Counted from the stretch's first letter, positions 23,754-33,462 are shown. The stretch: 64,000 nucleotides of DNA from Saccharomonospora viridis DSM 43017 (GCF_000023865.1 NC_013159.1:2568001-2632000), one strand, 5' to 3'. Notes: generated by a model not told the origin, from the letters alone. Translations and numbers: made by a program.

Positions 23754-25055
23754 GTGAATCTTCTGTCGTTGCTCGCAGGCCAGACCAAGAGCGACCCGCA
23801 CGCCATCATCGCGATCGACGCCGATCCGGACCAGCCCCAGCATGTCAGCCGTGCCGAACTGTGGCGGCGTACGCTGCAGTTACGGGCCGATCTCGCTACC
23901 GCTGGTGTCGGACGTGGTGACGGCGTGCTCGTCGCGCTGCCCGCATGGTCCTCGACGCTGGAGTGGTATATCGCCGTCGCTTCACTCGGGGCGTACGTCG
24001 TCGGCGTCGACCCTGGTGACGTCGGCGATCCGGCCGCGCTGCCGGACGAATTCGCCGAGGTGTTGCGCAGAGTGCGGCCCAAGGTCGTCGCCATGCCGTA
24101 CACGGGCCGTGACGACGTCGACTCGGCGCTGCGAGCGACTCTCCGTCGTTGCACCTCCCACGGCGGCGTCCCCACCGTGTCCGTCGTCACGGCGCCGGGA
24201 CGGGTGCCGCCGGTCGATCCGTCACCCTACGACGTGGGAGCGGGTGCGTGGCTACCCAGCGCCGCCACGGTGGGTATGCCGATGCCCGCGGTGACCGGGG
24301 ACGAGCTCGCGGTGGCCTTTCTGCCCGATCTGGCGGCCCACCGCGAGTCGGCGCTCACCCGGCACGCCCAGGATCTGGCCTCGGCACTGGGGCTCGGCGA
24401 CGACGACGTCGTGTTGTGCGCGCGGCCCGCATGCGACCCGATGTGGCTGGCGTTCGCGTTCGCCGCTGTCGCGAGCGGGGGTGCGTGTCTGCTCGAACCC
24501 ACGCGCACCGCACAGGCCCTGCTCGACGACGTGGCCCGCTTCGGGGTCACGCACCTGGCGACGGACGACGAGATCGCGGTGGCCTTGACCGAACTCGGTC
24601 CGACGGGGAGGAAGTCCAAGGCCGTGGCCTCGTGGCGGTGGCTCGGCGTGACCGGGCACGGTGACGCGGTGTCGGACGCGGTGCGACGAGCGCAGCGGGT
24701 GTTCGGAGTCAACGGCACCGCGATGTACGGGTCGGCGGAAGTGTGTTCCCCCGCCACGTTGTGGCCGATCGACGCCTCACTCGAGCTGCGTGCGCAGGTG
24801 GGCGGCACGCCGGTCGGCGCCGGGGTCGAGGTGCGGATCGCCGACCCCCGCACGGGGCTGCCCCTCACGCCCGGCGAACGGGGTGAGATCCAGTTCCGCG
24901 GACACACCGTCGTCGACTCCTACCTCGATTCGCCGGAGGCGTTGGAGCGACGCCGCACGACCGACGGCTGGTTCCGCACCGGTGACGCCGGTTCCCACGA
25001 CCAGCGAGGTGGCCTGCGCCATACGGGGCGGGTCGTCACGGACCCGGACCACTGA
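23754..25055 (+). CDS. Degenerate adenylate-forming (AMP-binding) protein
   Basis: This 433-residue protein has the fold of acyl-CoA or fatty-acyl-AMP ligases but lacks key motifs. The ATP P-loop (normally S/T-GTTG-x-PKG) is replaced by FLPDLAAHRES. The MYGSAEV and GEIQFRGHTVVDSYLDSPEA segments and DGWFRTGD are kept. The protein stops just after the hinge, so the C-terminal lid with its catalytic lysine is missing. It is likely a non-catalytic homologue or a decaying gene, though the frame is fully open with normal codon use. It starts at GTG 23754. Confidence 0.7.
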   Translation: MNLLSLLAGQTKSDPHAIIAIDADPDQPQHVSRAELWRRTLQLRADLATAGVGRGDGVLVALPAWSSTLEWYIAVASLGAYVVGVDPGDVGDPAALPDEFAEVLRRVRPKVVAMPYTGRDDVDSALRATLRRCTSHGGVPTVSVVTAPGRVPPVDPSPYDVGAGAWLPSAATVGMPMPAVTGDELAVAFLPDLAAHRESALTRHAQDLASALGLGDDDVVLCARPACDPMWLAFAFAAVASGGACLLEPTRTAQALLDDVARFGVTHLATDDEIAVALTELGPTGRKSKAVASWRWLGVTGHGDAVSDAVRRAQRVFGVNGTAMYGSAEVCSPATLWPIDASLELRAQVGGTPVGAGVEVRIADPRTGLPLTPGERGEIQFRGHTVVDSYLDSPEALERRRTTDGWFRTGDAGSHDQRGGLRHTGRVVTDPDH

Positions 25056-25103
25056 GGCCCCGGCCGGAGGGATGCGCCGACGCCGTCGCGTCCGTCGTCT
25101 ACC

Positions 25104-25802
25104 GTGACCGCTGTGCGGACGACGGCCAAGGTGATCGTGGGGTTCGTCGCCCTGGGTGTTCTCGCCGTCATGGCCGTGCTGGTGCCGATACCCGGCCCCA
25201 CACAGCTACGGACGTGGGCGGAGGGACTCGGCGGCGTCGGTGTCGTGGCGTTCTTCGCGGCCTATGCGGTGTTCACCGCCGCGCCGATCCCGCGCACGGT
25301 GTTCAACCTCGCCGCCGGCCTGTTGTTCGGGGAGTTCGTCGGTGTCTCGGTGGCGCTCGCATCGACGGTGCTGTCGGGACTGCTCGGGTTTCTGCTCGCG
25401 CGGTCACTGGGCAGGGACGCGGTGCTGCGCCAGCTGCATCGGAAACCGGTCCGACTCGTCAACGATCGCCTCGCCCACGGTGGCGCTCTCGCCGTCGCGT
25501 CACTGCGCCTCATCCCCGTGATCCCGTTCGCGCCGTTGAGTTACCTCTGCGGCGTCTCGTCCCTGCCACTGCGTCCCTATCTCGTCGGCACCGCGGTGGG
25601 CAGTTTTCCCGGCACGGTGGCGGTGGTCGTCCTCGGAGACGCACTCACCGGAACTACACCGCCCTCGTTAATCGTTTGCTACGTGACATTCGCGTTGCTG
25701 GGCGCACTGGGAGTGCTGCGGGCGACGCGGTCAACGGAACAGAAAACCGTTGCGGTCGTGGAGGATTCGCATTCGGAGCGAAGCGGCCCACCCGGCGGTT
25801 GA
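25104..25802 (+). CDS. TVP38/TMEM64 (SNARE-associated/DedA-like) membrane protein
   Basis: This 232-residue protein has five or six transmembrane helices. It contains the VTT-domain signature: AAPIPRTVFNLAAGLLFG, a GRD-containing helix, and RLIPVIPFAPLSYLCGVS. Family members act in membrane lipid handling. The start is probably GTG at 25113 or the in-frame codon at 25104. It ends with a short polar tail. It lies 48 bp after the AMP-binding protein. Confidence 0.8.
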   Translation: MTAVRTTAKVIVGFVALGVLAVMAVLVPIPGPTQLRTWAEGLGGVGVVAFFAAYAVFTAAPIPRTVFNLAAGLLFGEFVGVSVALASTVLSGLLGFLLARSLGRDAVLRQLHRKPVRLVNDRLAHGGALAVASLRLIPVIPFAPLSYLCGVSSLPLRPYLVGTAVGSFPGTVAVVVLGDALTGTTPPSLIVCYVTFALLGALGVLRATRSTEQKTVAVVEDSHSERSGPPGG

Positions 25803-25924
25803 CGTCGGTGACGGCAGTCGTACCGCTACACTCCATAGGTGTGCGGGTCACAGTTCTGCCGCACCCGCCGCCCATTCACGATCGCGGAACGTAACCGAGG
25901 AGTAGTGTCATCAACACCGGTCAA

Positions 25925-27454
25925 TTGATCGCAGGTCACTATCGCCTCGTCGAGCACATCGGAAGCGGTGCCATGGGCATCGTGTGGCGTGCCATCGACG
26001 AACGCCTCGAACGTTCCGTCGCCGTCAAGCAGATCATCGCGCAACCCGGACTGTCCGAGGCCGAACGCGACACCATGCGACAACGCGCCATGCGTGAGGC
26101 GCGCAACGCGGCCCGTTTCCAGCACCCCAACGCGATCGTGGTGTTCGACATCGCCGAACACGAGGGCGATCCGTGCCTGGTGATGGAATACCTCCCGTCC
26201 CGGAGTCTGGCCGCGATCCTCACCGAGTACGAGACGCTGCCGGTGCCCGAGGTGGCGCGTATCGGTGAGCAGGTGGCCTCGGCGCTCATCGCCGCCCATC
26301 GCGCGGGCATCGTGCATCGGGACATCAAGCCGGGCAACATCCTGATCGACGACAATGGCGTCTGCAAGATCACCGACTTCGGCATCTCCCGGGCCAGTGG
26401 TGACCTGACGCTCACCCAGACCGGTCTCATCGGTGGCACTCCCGCGTATCTCGCCCCGGAGTTGGCCAGAGGCGCCGATCCCAAGCCCAGCTCGGACGTG
26501 TTCGCCCTCGGGGCCACGCTGTACCACGCGATCGAGGGGGTCCCGCCCTACGGCGACAACACCAACCAGCTCGCGCTGCTCTACGCCGCCGCCAGCGGCA
26601 AGATCAACCCGCCGCGGCAAGCGGGTCCGGCCACCGCGTTACTGATGCGGTTGCTCAGTCCGGAACCCGAGGACAGACCGAGCATGACGGAAGCACGGGA
26701 CAAACTCGCCGCCCTCGCCAGTGGGCAGTCCGCCGTCGCGGCGGCCGTCGCTCCCCCGGCGCCGAAGGAGCAGACACGCGAACTGGACGCCATGCCACCG
26801 GCCCCGGTGAACCCTCCGAACCCCCCGCCGTGGCGTCGCGACGCCGCCCCTGAGCCGGCCCCGCAGGCGCCCCAGCCAGCCGCGAGTTCCTCCGCGTCGG
26901 CGAACGCGTCCTCAGGCGGTGGTCGCCGGAAGAGCCTGATCTTCGGAGCCGTCGCCGCCGTCGTCCTCATCGTCGCGACCGGCCTGGTGATCATCCTGAC
27001 CAACAGCGGTGATGACGGCGACGCGCACGCGGGGCCGAGTTCGTCCCAACGCCCCAGCACGACACCCACGTCGACCCCCGCGTCGGCACCGCCGAGCTCC
27101 GAGGCCGAGCTCAGCAACTACCAATCGGCGGGCGAGCTTTTGGTCGAGTACTACTATGGCGACGGCGGTGGCCCGAAGGAAGCCTGGGATCTGTTGACGC
27201 CGCATTCCCAGCAGACGTACTTCGGCAGCAAAGCCGACTACGATGCGTACTGGTCTCAGCACAAAATTGTCCACGTCCAAAAAGCCATCGTGGACCAGAG
27301 CAACCCGAAAAACCCGGACGGTTCGCTCAACATGAGCGTGGAGGTCGACTTCGGAAACGGCCACCAACGGATGTATCTTCGGGTGCTCCAGCTGGACGGG
27401 AAGCTGAAACTCGACGGCGATCCCCGTCCGGAGAGCAATCAGCGCCAACAGTGA
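25925..27454 (+). CDS. Transmembrane Ser/Thr protein kinase
   Basis: This protein of about 509 residues has a Hanks-type kinase domain (residues 6-265) with GSGAMG (P-loop), Lys35 (VAVKQ), HRDIKPGN (Asp133) and DFG (Asp151). A Pro/Ala-rich linker and a single transmembrane helix near 337-360 follow. The extracellular domain of about 100 residues resembles NTF2/SnoaL-like folds. The start is unclear: GAGGAG at 25897-25902 is well placed for codon GTC 25907 or ATC 25910, neither a normal start. TTG 25925 is 22 bases away. A seven-codon mini-frame from GTG 25905 ends in a TGA overlapping that TTG. Confidence 0.88.
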   Translation: MIAGHYRLVEHIGSGAMGIVWRAIDERLERSVAVKQIIAQPGLSEAERDTMRQRAMREARNAARFQHPNAIVVFDIAEHEGDPCLVMEYLPSRSLAAILTEYETLPVPEVARIGEQVASALIAAHRAGIVHRDIKPGNILIDDNGVCKITDFGISRASGDLTLTQTGLIGGTPAYLAPELARGADPKPSSDVFALGATLYHAIEGVPPYGDNTNQLALLYAAASGKINPPRQAGPATALLMRLLSPEPEDRPSMTEARDKLAALASGQSAVAAAVAPPAPKEQTRELDAMPPAPVNPPNPPPWRRDAAPEPAPQAPQPAASSSASANASSGGGRRKSLIFGAVAAVVLIVATGLVIILTNSGDDGDAHAGPSSSQRPSTTPTSTPASAPPSSEAELSNYQSAGELLVEYYYGDGGGPKEAWDLLTPHSQQTYFGSKADYDAYWSQHKIVHVQKAIVDQSNPKNPDGSLNMSVEVDFGNGHQRMYLRVLQLDGKLKLDGDPRPESNQRQQ

Positions 27455-27499
27455 CGTTTCCTCCTGTGGCATCGGGTTCGAGTGCCTTACCGTGGAGGT

Positions 27500-27799
27500 A
27501 TGACCGAGGATTCGGGCACTGAACGTCACCCCCGATTCGACGACGACCTCATCGGGCTGGACCCGGACGACCCCGAGGCGCGGGCGTTCGCCGAGCACCT
27601 CGACCGAATGCAGCGTTGCGACCCGGCGTTCACGGTGGAAGGATCGTTACGCGGTGTCGCCGAGTTCGCCGATGGCAGTAACCGTGCCGGAGGCCTGCGC
27701 TGGTGGGTGGCCGTACTCGTCGTGTGCCTGATCCTCATGGGCGTGCTCGTGAGCGCGTGGGACATCCTGGGCGATCTTCTCGCCTGGCTCGAGAGGTAG
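27500..27799 (+). CDS. Small membrane protein (99 aa)
   Basis: The acidic N-terminal half is soluble (PRFDDDLIGLDPDDPEARAF). It is followed by one transmembrane helix (WWVAVLVVCLILMGVLVSAW) and a short tail. The start is ATG 27500 directly after GGAGG. The stop is two bases before the msrB start, so they are probably co-transcribed. The family is not recognised. Confidence 0.7.
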   Translation: MTEDSGTERHPRFDDDLIGLDPDDPEARAFAEHLDRMQRCDPAFTVEGSLRGVAEFADGSNRAGGLRWWVAVLVVCLILMGVLVSAWDILGDLLAWLER

Positions 27800-27800
27800 G

Positions 27801-28235
27801 GTGGAAGACATGGAGTCCGGCACCCAGCACACTCCGAAAGTCGTCAAGTCCGAGGAAGAATGGCGGGCCCAGCTCAGTCCCGAGGAATACGCGGTGCTGC
27901 GTCAGGCCGCCACGGAACCGCCCTTCACCGGCGAGTACAACGACACGAAGACCACAGGCGTGTACACCTGCCGCGCCTGCGGCGCCGAACTGTTCCGCAG
28001 TGACACGAAGTTCGAAAGCCACTGCGGCTGGCCGTCCTTCTACGACCCGGCCGATTCCGACGCCGTGATACTGCGGGAGGACCGCTCGCTCGGCATGGTG
28101 CGCACCGAGGTGCTGTGCGCCTCGTGTCACAGCCACCTCGGCCACGTCTTCGAAGGCGAGGGTTTCCCCACGCCGACCGACCAGCGGTACTGCATCAACT
28201 CGATCGCACTGCGCCTGGTACCGACCGAGGACTGA
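27801..28235 (+). CDS. msrB: Peptide-methionine (R)-S-oxide reductase
   Basis: MsrB (up to 144 residues) repairs R-methionine sulfoxide in proteins. Two zinc CxxC pairs are visible (CRAC and CASC). The fold motifs are KFESHCGWPSFYDP and SHLGHVF. The catalytic Cys is in RYCINS. It starts at GTG 27801 or ATG 27810. It corresponds in place to Rv2674. Confidence 0.95.
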   Translation: MEDMESGTQHTPKVVKSEEEWRAQLSPEEYAVLRQAATEPPFTGEYNDTKTTGVYTCRACGAELFRSDTKFESHCGWPSFYDPADSDAVILREDRSLGMVRTEVLCASCHSHLGHVFEGEGFPTPTDQRYCINSIALRLVPTED

Positions 28236-28237
28236 CG

Positions 28238-28299
28238 GATTCTCGCGGGCTTGGACGTTCTTTCCGGCCTTCGCCCGAACATCCCGTCCGCGAGATCCG
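28238..28299. terminator. Probable terminator between msrB and hemQ
   Basis: GGATTCTCGCGG (28238-28249) pairs with CCGCGAGATCC (28289-28299), with inner pairing of TTGGACG and CGTCC. It lies between two convergent genes. Confidence 0.5.
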
Positions 28300-28324
28300 T
28301 ACGTTCAGCCCTGTAGCGTCGCCG

Positions 28325-29017
28325 TCACGGCAGGTTGAGCACCAGCTCGTTCGGCTGCACCCGGGTACCGGTGTAGAACGGCGTCTCCACGCGCACGTGC
28401 CTCCGCGCCTCGGTCGCCCGCAGGTGCCGCATCAGGTCGACGATGCGGTGCAGTTCGTCGGCTTCGAACGCGAGAATCCACTCGTAGTCCCCGAGCGCGA
28501 ACGACGCGACCGTGTTGGCACGCACATCGGGGTAGTCGCGTGCTTCCTTGCCGTGTTCGGCGAGCATCTTCCGCCGTTCGTCGTCGGGCAGCAGGTACCA
28601 CTCGTACGAGCGCACGAACGGATACACGCACACGTACTTGCGTGGCTCCTCGCCCGCGAGGAACGCGGGGATGTGGCTCTTGTTGAACTCAGCCGGCCGG
28701 TGCAGGGCGAACTGGCTCCACACCGGTGTGGACACGCGGCCGAGCGGCGTCCGTCGGAAACCGTTGTAGGCGGCCTGCACCTGCTCGACCTCGTCAGCGT
28801 GCCACCAGATCATGTAGTCGGCGTCGGCGCGCAGCCCGGCGACGTCGTACACGCCGCGCACGACAACACCCTTCCCCTCTAGGGCGTCGAGATAGCCGGC
28901 GGTCTCGGACGCCGCCTGTCCACGATCGTCCCCGAGCGCACCCGGCTCGACCCGGAACACCGACCAAGCCGTGTAGCGGATGGTGTTGTTCAATTCCTCG
29001 TAGTTCAACCGCGCCAT
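28325..29017 (-). CDS. hemQ: Coproheme decarboxylase (HemQ, chlorite-dismutase family)
   Basis: This 230-residue protein performs the last step of the coproporphyrin-dependent haem pathway, turning coprohaem into haem b. It has the family's ferredoxin-like fold with [17 protein letters not shown] (active-site Tyr) and conserved His/Arg residues in the C-terminal half. The length fits actinobacterial HemQ, which lacks chlorite dismutase activity. It follows the oxidase gene by four bases, so hemE, the oxidase and hemQ form one operon. Confidence 0.93.
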   Translation of the reverse strand: MARLNYEELNNTIRYTAWSVFRVEPGALGDDRGQAASETAGYLDALEGKGVVVRGVYDVAGLRADADYMIWWHADEVEQVQAAYNGFRRTPLGRVSTPVWSQFALHRPAEFNKSHIPAFLAGEEPRKYVCVYPFVRSYEWYLLPDDERRKMLAEHGKEARDYPDVRANTVASFALGDYEWILAFEADELHRIVDLMRHLRATEARRHVRVETPFYTGTRVQPNELVLNLP

Positions 29018-29021
29018 GGCC

Positions 29022-30470
29022 TCATTGTCCCACTACACGGCGGGCTGCCGCGTCCCCGGTGGCCACACATGCGGGCAGTCCCACACCATGCAGAGCCGCA
29101 CCGGCGACCGCGAGCCCGTCGAGCCCGGCGACGGCCCGTTCGATACGCGCGACACGATCGAGATGCCCCACGCTGTACTGCGGCAAGCCCCCACCCCAGC
29201 GCATGACGTAGGTGTCCACCGGCGAGGCGGTGATGCCGGTCAGTTCGGCGAGATCACGGCGCACGCGTTCGACCAGCTCGTCGTCGGAGGCCTGAAGCGT
29301 GCTCACCTCGCCGAACCGGCCGACCGATCCTCGGATCAGCACCGGCTCACCCGGCCGGTTGTGGTGCTCCCATTTGCGGGCCGAGAAGGTGAAGGCTTTC
29401 GCCGTGAACCGCGTACCGTCGGCACGCCGTTCCCGCTCTCCGATCAGGATCCCCGACGATGGCGGCAACTCCGTGCCGGGAGGCAGCGCCAGGGCGACGA
29501 CCGCCATCGACGCCAGTTCCATCTCGGCGTACGCGGACGCGGCGTCCGGGGCCACTGTGGCGAGCAGCCTGCTCGCCGCGGGCGGAGGTACCGCGAGTAC
29601 CACGGCGTCGGCGTCCAACTCGGCGTCGGCGGGGGCATGGGAGAGCGCCGCTGCCCCGGTCCGCAGCCGCCACCCCCCGGAAGGGCGCCGGACGAGTTCA
29701 CGTACGGGCTGTCCGAGGCGGAGTTCGACGGCGCCGCTCTCGACGAGTCGATCCACGAGATCACCCAGGCCGCCGCGCAGCGTCGCGAACACGGGCGCCG
29801 AACTGGGCCGTTCCGGCAGCGTCCTGGCGACCGCCTCGGTCAGCGACGTCGCACCCGCGTCCACGGCCGCGGCCACAGCGGGCAGGGTGGCCCGCAGCCC
29901 CAGTCCGTCCGCTCCCCCGGCGTAGACCCCGCCCAGCAGCGGGTCGACGAGCCGGTCCACCACTTCATCGCCGAACCGGCTACGCAGGAGGCCGCCCAGG
30001 GACACGTCGTGGTCCGGCAACGACAGCGGCGGTCCTCCGGCCTCCGCCGCGACCGCCTCGACCCCGTCCTGGGACAGCACGTCCGCCACCGCCTCGGCCG
30101 AAGCCGGGATGCCCATCATCGTGCCCTTCGGCATCGGCACCGTACGCCCCAGGGCACGGATGGCGGATGAGGCGGACGTCGGGTGTACGAGGTCGTCGCC
30201 GAGCCCGACCTCACGGATCAGTGTCACCGCCTCCGGCCGTCTGGCGAGCACGGCTTCGGCGCCCACGTCGAACCGTCGCCCCGCCACCTCGACGGTCCGC
30301 ACCTTCCCCCCGGGTACGGACGCCGCGTCGCACACGGTGATCTGCGCTTCCGCTCCCAGTTCGGCGCGAAGCCGCCACGCGGCGGCAAGGCCGGCGATCC
30401 CCGCCCCGACCACCACCACCCGGGACGGTCGGGCTCCGCGCCGGCGGCCGTCTTCGGCGTTTCCCTTCAC
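29022..30470 (-). CDS. hemY: Coproporphyrinogen III oxidase (HemY/CgoX type)
   Basis: This 482-residue FAD-dependent oxidase has an N-terminal dinucleotide-binding motif [16 protein letters not shown], a [23 protein letters not shown] substrate region and a C-terminal FAD signature near [20 protein letters not shown]. In Gram-positive bacteria this enzyme oxidises coproporphyrinogen III, not protoporphyrinogen. GTG 30470 overlaps the hemE stop by four bases, which settles the start. The longer upstream frame is an artefact inside hemE. Confidence 0.92.
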   Translation of the reverse strand: MKGNAEDGRRRGARPSRVVVVGAGIAGLAAAWRLRAELGAEAQITVCDAASVPGGKVRTVEVAGRRFDVGAEAVLARRPEAVTLIREVGLGDDLVHPTSASSAIRALGRTVPMPKGTMMGIPASAEAVADVLSQDGVEAVAAEAGGPPLSLPDHDVSLGGLLRSRFGDEVVDRLVDPLLGGVYAGGADGLGLRATLPAVAAAVDAGATSLTEAVARTLPERPSSAPVFATLRGGLGDLVDRLVESGAVELRLGQPVRELVRRPSGGWRLRTGAAALSHAPADAELDADAVVLAVPPPAASRLLATVAPDAASAYAEMELASMAVVALALPPGTELPPSSGILIGERERRADGTRFTAKAFTFSARKWEHHNRPGEPVLIRGSVGRFGEVSTLQASDDELVERVRRDLAELTGITASPVDTYVMRWGGGLPQYSVGHLDRVARIERAVAGLDGLAVAGAALHGVGLPACVATGDAAARRVVGQ

Positions 30471-31528
30471 AGGCTGTGCACCAACTCCACGATCCTGGTC
30501 AACACTTCCGGGTCGGTCTCCGGAAGCACGCCGTGTCCGAGGTTGAAGATGTGTCCACCCGCGGCCCGCCCCTCGGAGACGATGCGCCGGACCTCGGCCT
30601 CGATCACCGGCCACGGTGCCGTCAACAGGGCCGGGTCGAGGTTGCCTTGCACCACCGGCGCCGGGCGGTCGGAAGTGGTCAGTCGACGCACGGCCTCGTC
30701 CAACGGCACCCGCCAGTCGACGCCCACCACGTCGGCGCCGGCGTCTCGCATGTCCGCCAGCAGTTCACCGGTCCCCACCCCGAAGTGGATGCGGGGCACG
30801 CCGTAGGAGGCGATCCCCTCCAGCACCGTGGTCGAGTGCGGTAACACGAACTCGCGGTAGTCCTTGGCCGAGAGCGCGCCCGCCCACGAGTCGAACAGCT
30901 GCACGGCGTCCACACCGGCGTCCAGTTGGACGCGGAGGAACGTCAGCGCGGTTTGCGCGAGCGCACCCGCCAATTCGTGCCACAGCTCGGGCTCACCGTG
31001 CATGAGCGCCTTGGTGCGGGCGTGGTCCTTGCTCGGTCCGCCTTCGATCAGATAGGACGCCAACGTGAACGGCGCACCGGCGAAACCGATCAACGGGGTA
31101 CGGCCGAGCTGCTCCACCAGCAACCGCACACCGTCGGCGACCGGTTTCAGCTGTTCCGGCTCCAACCGGGGCAGGGCGGCCACATCGGCCCGGGAACGCA
31201 CCGGGTGCGCCACCACGGGCCCCGTGCCCGCCACGATGTCGATGTCCGTCCCCGCCGCGTACAGGGGCACCACGATGTCACTGAACAGGATCGCGGCGTC
31301 CACGCCGTGCCTGCGCACCGGCTGTAATGTGATCTCGGCGAGTAACTCGGGATCGAAGCAGGCGGTGAGCATGGGCACGCCCTCCCGGACTTTCCGGTAC
31401 TCGGGCAACGACCGCCCCGCCTGACGCATGAACCACACGGGAACGTGCGCGGGTGTGCCACCCCGCGCGGCGACGAGAAGCGGCGCATCGGAGAGGTCTC
31501 GACGGGCCGACGCAGGAGAATTTGTCAT
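30467..31528 (-). CDS. hemE: Uroporphyrinogen decarboxylase
   Basis: HemE (353 residues) converts uroporphyrinogen III to coproporphyrinogen III. The signatures [17 protein letters not shown] and [16 protein letters not shown], plus the catalytic Asp in [10 protein letters not shown], are all present. The start at 31528 is chosen by family length; ATG 31546 is also in frame. It is the first gene of the haem operon and divergent from the DUF3000 gene. Confidence 0.95.
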   Translation of the reverse strand: MTNSPASARRDLSDAPLLVAARGGTPAHVPVWFMRQAGRSLPEYRKVREGVPMLTACFDPELLAEITLQPVRRHGVDAAILFSDIVVPLYAAGTDIDIVAGTGPVVAHPVRSRADVAALPRLEPEQLKPVADGVRLLVEQLGRTPLIGFAGAPFTLASYLIEGGPSKDHARTKALMHGEPELWHELAGALAQTALTFLRVQLDAGVDAVQLFDSWAGALSAKDYREFVLPHSTTVLEGIASYGVPRIHFGVGTGELLADMRDAGADVVGVDWRVPLDEAVRRLTTSDRPAPVVQGNLDPALLTAPWPVIEAEVRRIVSEGRAAGGHIFNLGHGVLPETDPEVLTRIVELVHSL

Positions 31529-31613
31529 CGACGACAATCGTGCCATGTCGTCCCGGACGCCCTGTTCCCGGCGCGTCCGTTCCCGAACTACGCAGCCCGC
31601 GTCTTACAGTCGA

Positions 31614-32180
31614 ATGGTGACCTCGATGACCCAGGCGCCCGAGGAGTTCCGTGCTGCTGTCGCCGCGTTGCGTTCCGTCACACCGCGGCCCGAGGTGACA
31701 TTGGAACCGATCAAGGCTCCCCAGCGTCTGGCGCCGTGGACATTCGCTCTCGCGGCCGAGACCACAGGCCCCGACGACATCCCCGCCACGGGACGGCTCG
31801 TGCTGTTGCACGACCCGAGCGGCCAGGACGGCTGGAACGGCGTGTTCCGCCTCGTCGTCTACATGCGGGCCGAGTTGGACGCCGAACTCGCCACCGACCC
31901 GTTCCTGCCGGCCGTGGGCTGGTCCTGGCTCACCGACGCCCTCGACACCGCGGGAGCGTCGTGGACAGCGCTCGGCGGCACGGTCACCGAGACCTCCTCG
32001 GCCCGGTTCGGTGACATCTCCGGGCCCGCGCGTACCGACGACATCGAACTGCGGGCGTCGTGGACGCCGACGAACACCGATCTACGACCCCACGGCGAGG
32101 CGTTCTCGTTGGCGCTTTCGCACTACGCGGGTCTTCCGCCCGTAGGGGTCACCGTGTTCGGGCAAGGACGCGGACGCTGA
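31614..32180 (+). CDS. DUF3000 family protein
   Basis: This 188-residue soluble protein starts near MVTSMTQAPEEFRAAVAALR. An alternative ATG lies at 31626. It belongs to the actinobacterial DUF3000 family, in the place of Rv2680. Conserved segments include APWTFALAAE and LLHDPSGQDGWNGVFRLV. Function is unknown. It is divergent from hemE with an 85-bp spacer. Confidence 0.85.
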   Translation: MVTSMTQAPEEFRAAVAALRSVTPRPEVTLEPIKAPQRLAPWTFALAAETTGPDDIPATGRLVLLHDPSGQDGWNGVFRLVVYMRAELDAELATDPFLPAVGWSWLTDALDTAGASWTALGGTVTETSSARFGDISGPARTDDIELRASWTPTNTDLRPHGEAFSLALSHYAGLPPVGVTVFGQGRGR

Positions 32181-32677
32181 GAGGTCCGGCCTTCCGCGCC
32201 TTGCCCCCCCCATTGACCATTCCGCGGTGTCGCCGAGAAACGGTTTCTGCCGCCCTGCCCTCGACTGGTGATCATGGGCACGCAATACTATTTCCGGTCC
32301 GACTCTTCCCTTACGTAAGGAGAGAGTTGATCTCCGTTCAACGGGCTTTCAGCCATCCCCGGTAAGGCCGCGGAACCGGCCGTCGCGTCAGCTGCACAAG
32401 GCAGATGCACGCGCACCTGGCGTTCGAAAACTCCCCTACATCGTCGACGGAGCGCAAGCCGTTAACCACTTCCCGTATAAGAACCCGAATGCGCTATAGA
32501 AAGCGCAACGAGTCGTTACCCGATAGGGATAGATCCTTGGTTAATGCCCCCACTGACCCACTTGGGCGGCTAGAGTGCTTTCGACGACACCACTTTCGGT
32601 CTAAGCTGGCGCGGCTGATTGGCCGAAAGTCCCGGTGCCGGTCGGGGGGGCACGACCGACTCCAGGGAGGTAGTGAC
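32181..32677 (+). promoter_or_regulatory. Long leader region of the LuxR regulator gene
   Basis: About 500 bases with no gene and clearly lower GC than the surroundings, especially 32450-32560. A perfect 12-bp palindrome, CCTTACGTAAGG, lies at 32309-32320. Frames running through it lack starts and coding bias. It ends with AGGGAGG seven bases before the regulator's GTG. A long, AT-richer leader suggests complex promoter control. Confidence 0.5.
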
Positions 32678-33394
32678 GTGGCTGCCGTCGGCTTTACTCA
32701 GGCCGTCCGATCCACACCTGCCGGCTCCTTGCCGGCAAACATGGTCCCGCACCCGCGGGAGGAACTGTTCTCAGTGCTGGTGGTCGACGACCACCCACTG
32801 CTAAGGGAGGCGATCGCCGCACGACTTGCGCAAATGGGCGCGGGCACGGTCCATGAGGCCGCGACCGTGGCCGAAGCCAGAGCGAGGGCGGCCGCAACCG
32901 GGCCGTGCGACCTCGCGATCCTCGATCTCGGGCTGCCGGACGGCAGCGGGATCGAACTCGTCACGGAGCTACGCAGCAACGGGTGGCTTCGTGTCGTGGT
33001 CCTGGCATCCTCCGACGATCCGTACGCCGTTCGCGCGGCGTTCCAGGCAGGCGCACAGGCGTACCTGCTGAAATCCGCGTCGCCGGTGGTCGTCACCGAC
33101 GGCGTGCGACGGGTCCTGGATGGCGGCGTCTACGCCGATCCCAGCGTGGCGCCCGTCTTGGCCACAGGCACACGGGTGGCAGGCACCGACAACACACCGC
33201 GGGAGCTGTCCGCTCGCGAGGTGGAGGTGCTTCAGCTCGTGGCCGATGGCCAGTCGAACAAGGAAATCGGTGAGGAGCTCAGCCTGTCCGCGTTGACGGT
33301 GAAATCCCACCTGTCGCGGATCGGGCGCAAGCTCGGCACCGGTGACCGGGCGCAGATGGTGGCGTTGGCCATGCGTGCGGGCGTCATCCGCTAA
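32678..33394 (+). CDS. LuxR/NarL-family response regulator (orphan)
   Basis: This 238-residue protein has a receiver domain (about residues 32-145) with the acidic pair in VVDDHP, phosphorylation Asp83 (LAILDLGLPDGSG) and Lys in YLLKSAS. A C-terminal LuxR HTH follows (about 175-225, LSAREVEVLQLVADGQSNKE). GTG 32678 is set by AGGGAGG. No histidine kinase adjoins it, so its partner is elsewhere or it is controlled another way. An inverted repeat follows its stop. Confidence 0.9.
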   Translation: MAAVGFTQAVRSTPAGSLPANMVPHPREELFSVLVVDDHPLLREAIAARLAQMGAGTVHEAATVAEARARAAATGPCDLAILDLGLPDGSGIELVTELRSNGWLRVVVLASSDDPYAVRAAFQAGAQAYLLKSASPVVVTDGVRRVLDGGVYADPSVAPVLATGTRVAGTDNTPRELSAREVEVLQLVADGQSNKEIGEELSLSALTVKSHLSRIGRKLGTGDRAQMVALAMRAGVIR

Positions 33395-33400
33395 AGCATG

Positions 33401-33462
33401 AACAGTCCCCTACGGGACGGGTGGACCAGGCGCGGTAGACCTGTCCCGTAGGGTTCACTGTT
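33401..33462. terminator. Inverted repeat between regulator and RNase D gene
   Basis: CCCTACGGGAC and GTCCCGTAGGG form the core of arms at about 33401-33421 and 33440-33462, outer ends AACAGT/ACTGTT included. It follows the regulator stop by seven bases and ends exactly where the RNase D GTG begins. It could be a terminator, or an operator or structured leader acting on rnd. Confidence 0.6.

Noticed and set aside
32405-32677. N-terminal extension of the LuxR regulator
   Set aside because: The extra 91 codons lack coding bias, lie in AT-richer DNA and precede a strong AGGGAGG site that sets the start at 32678.
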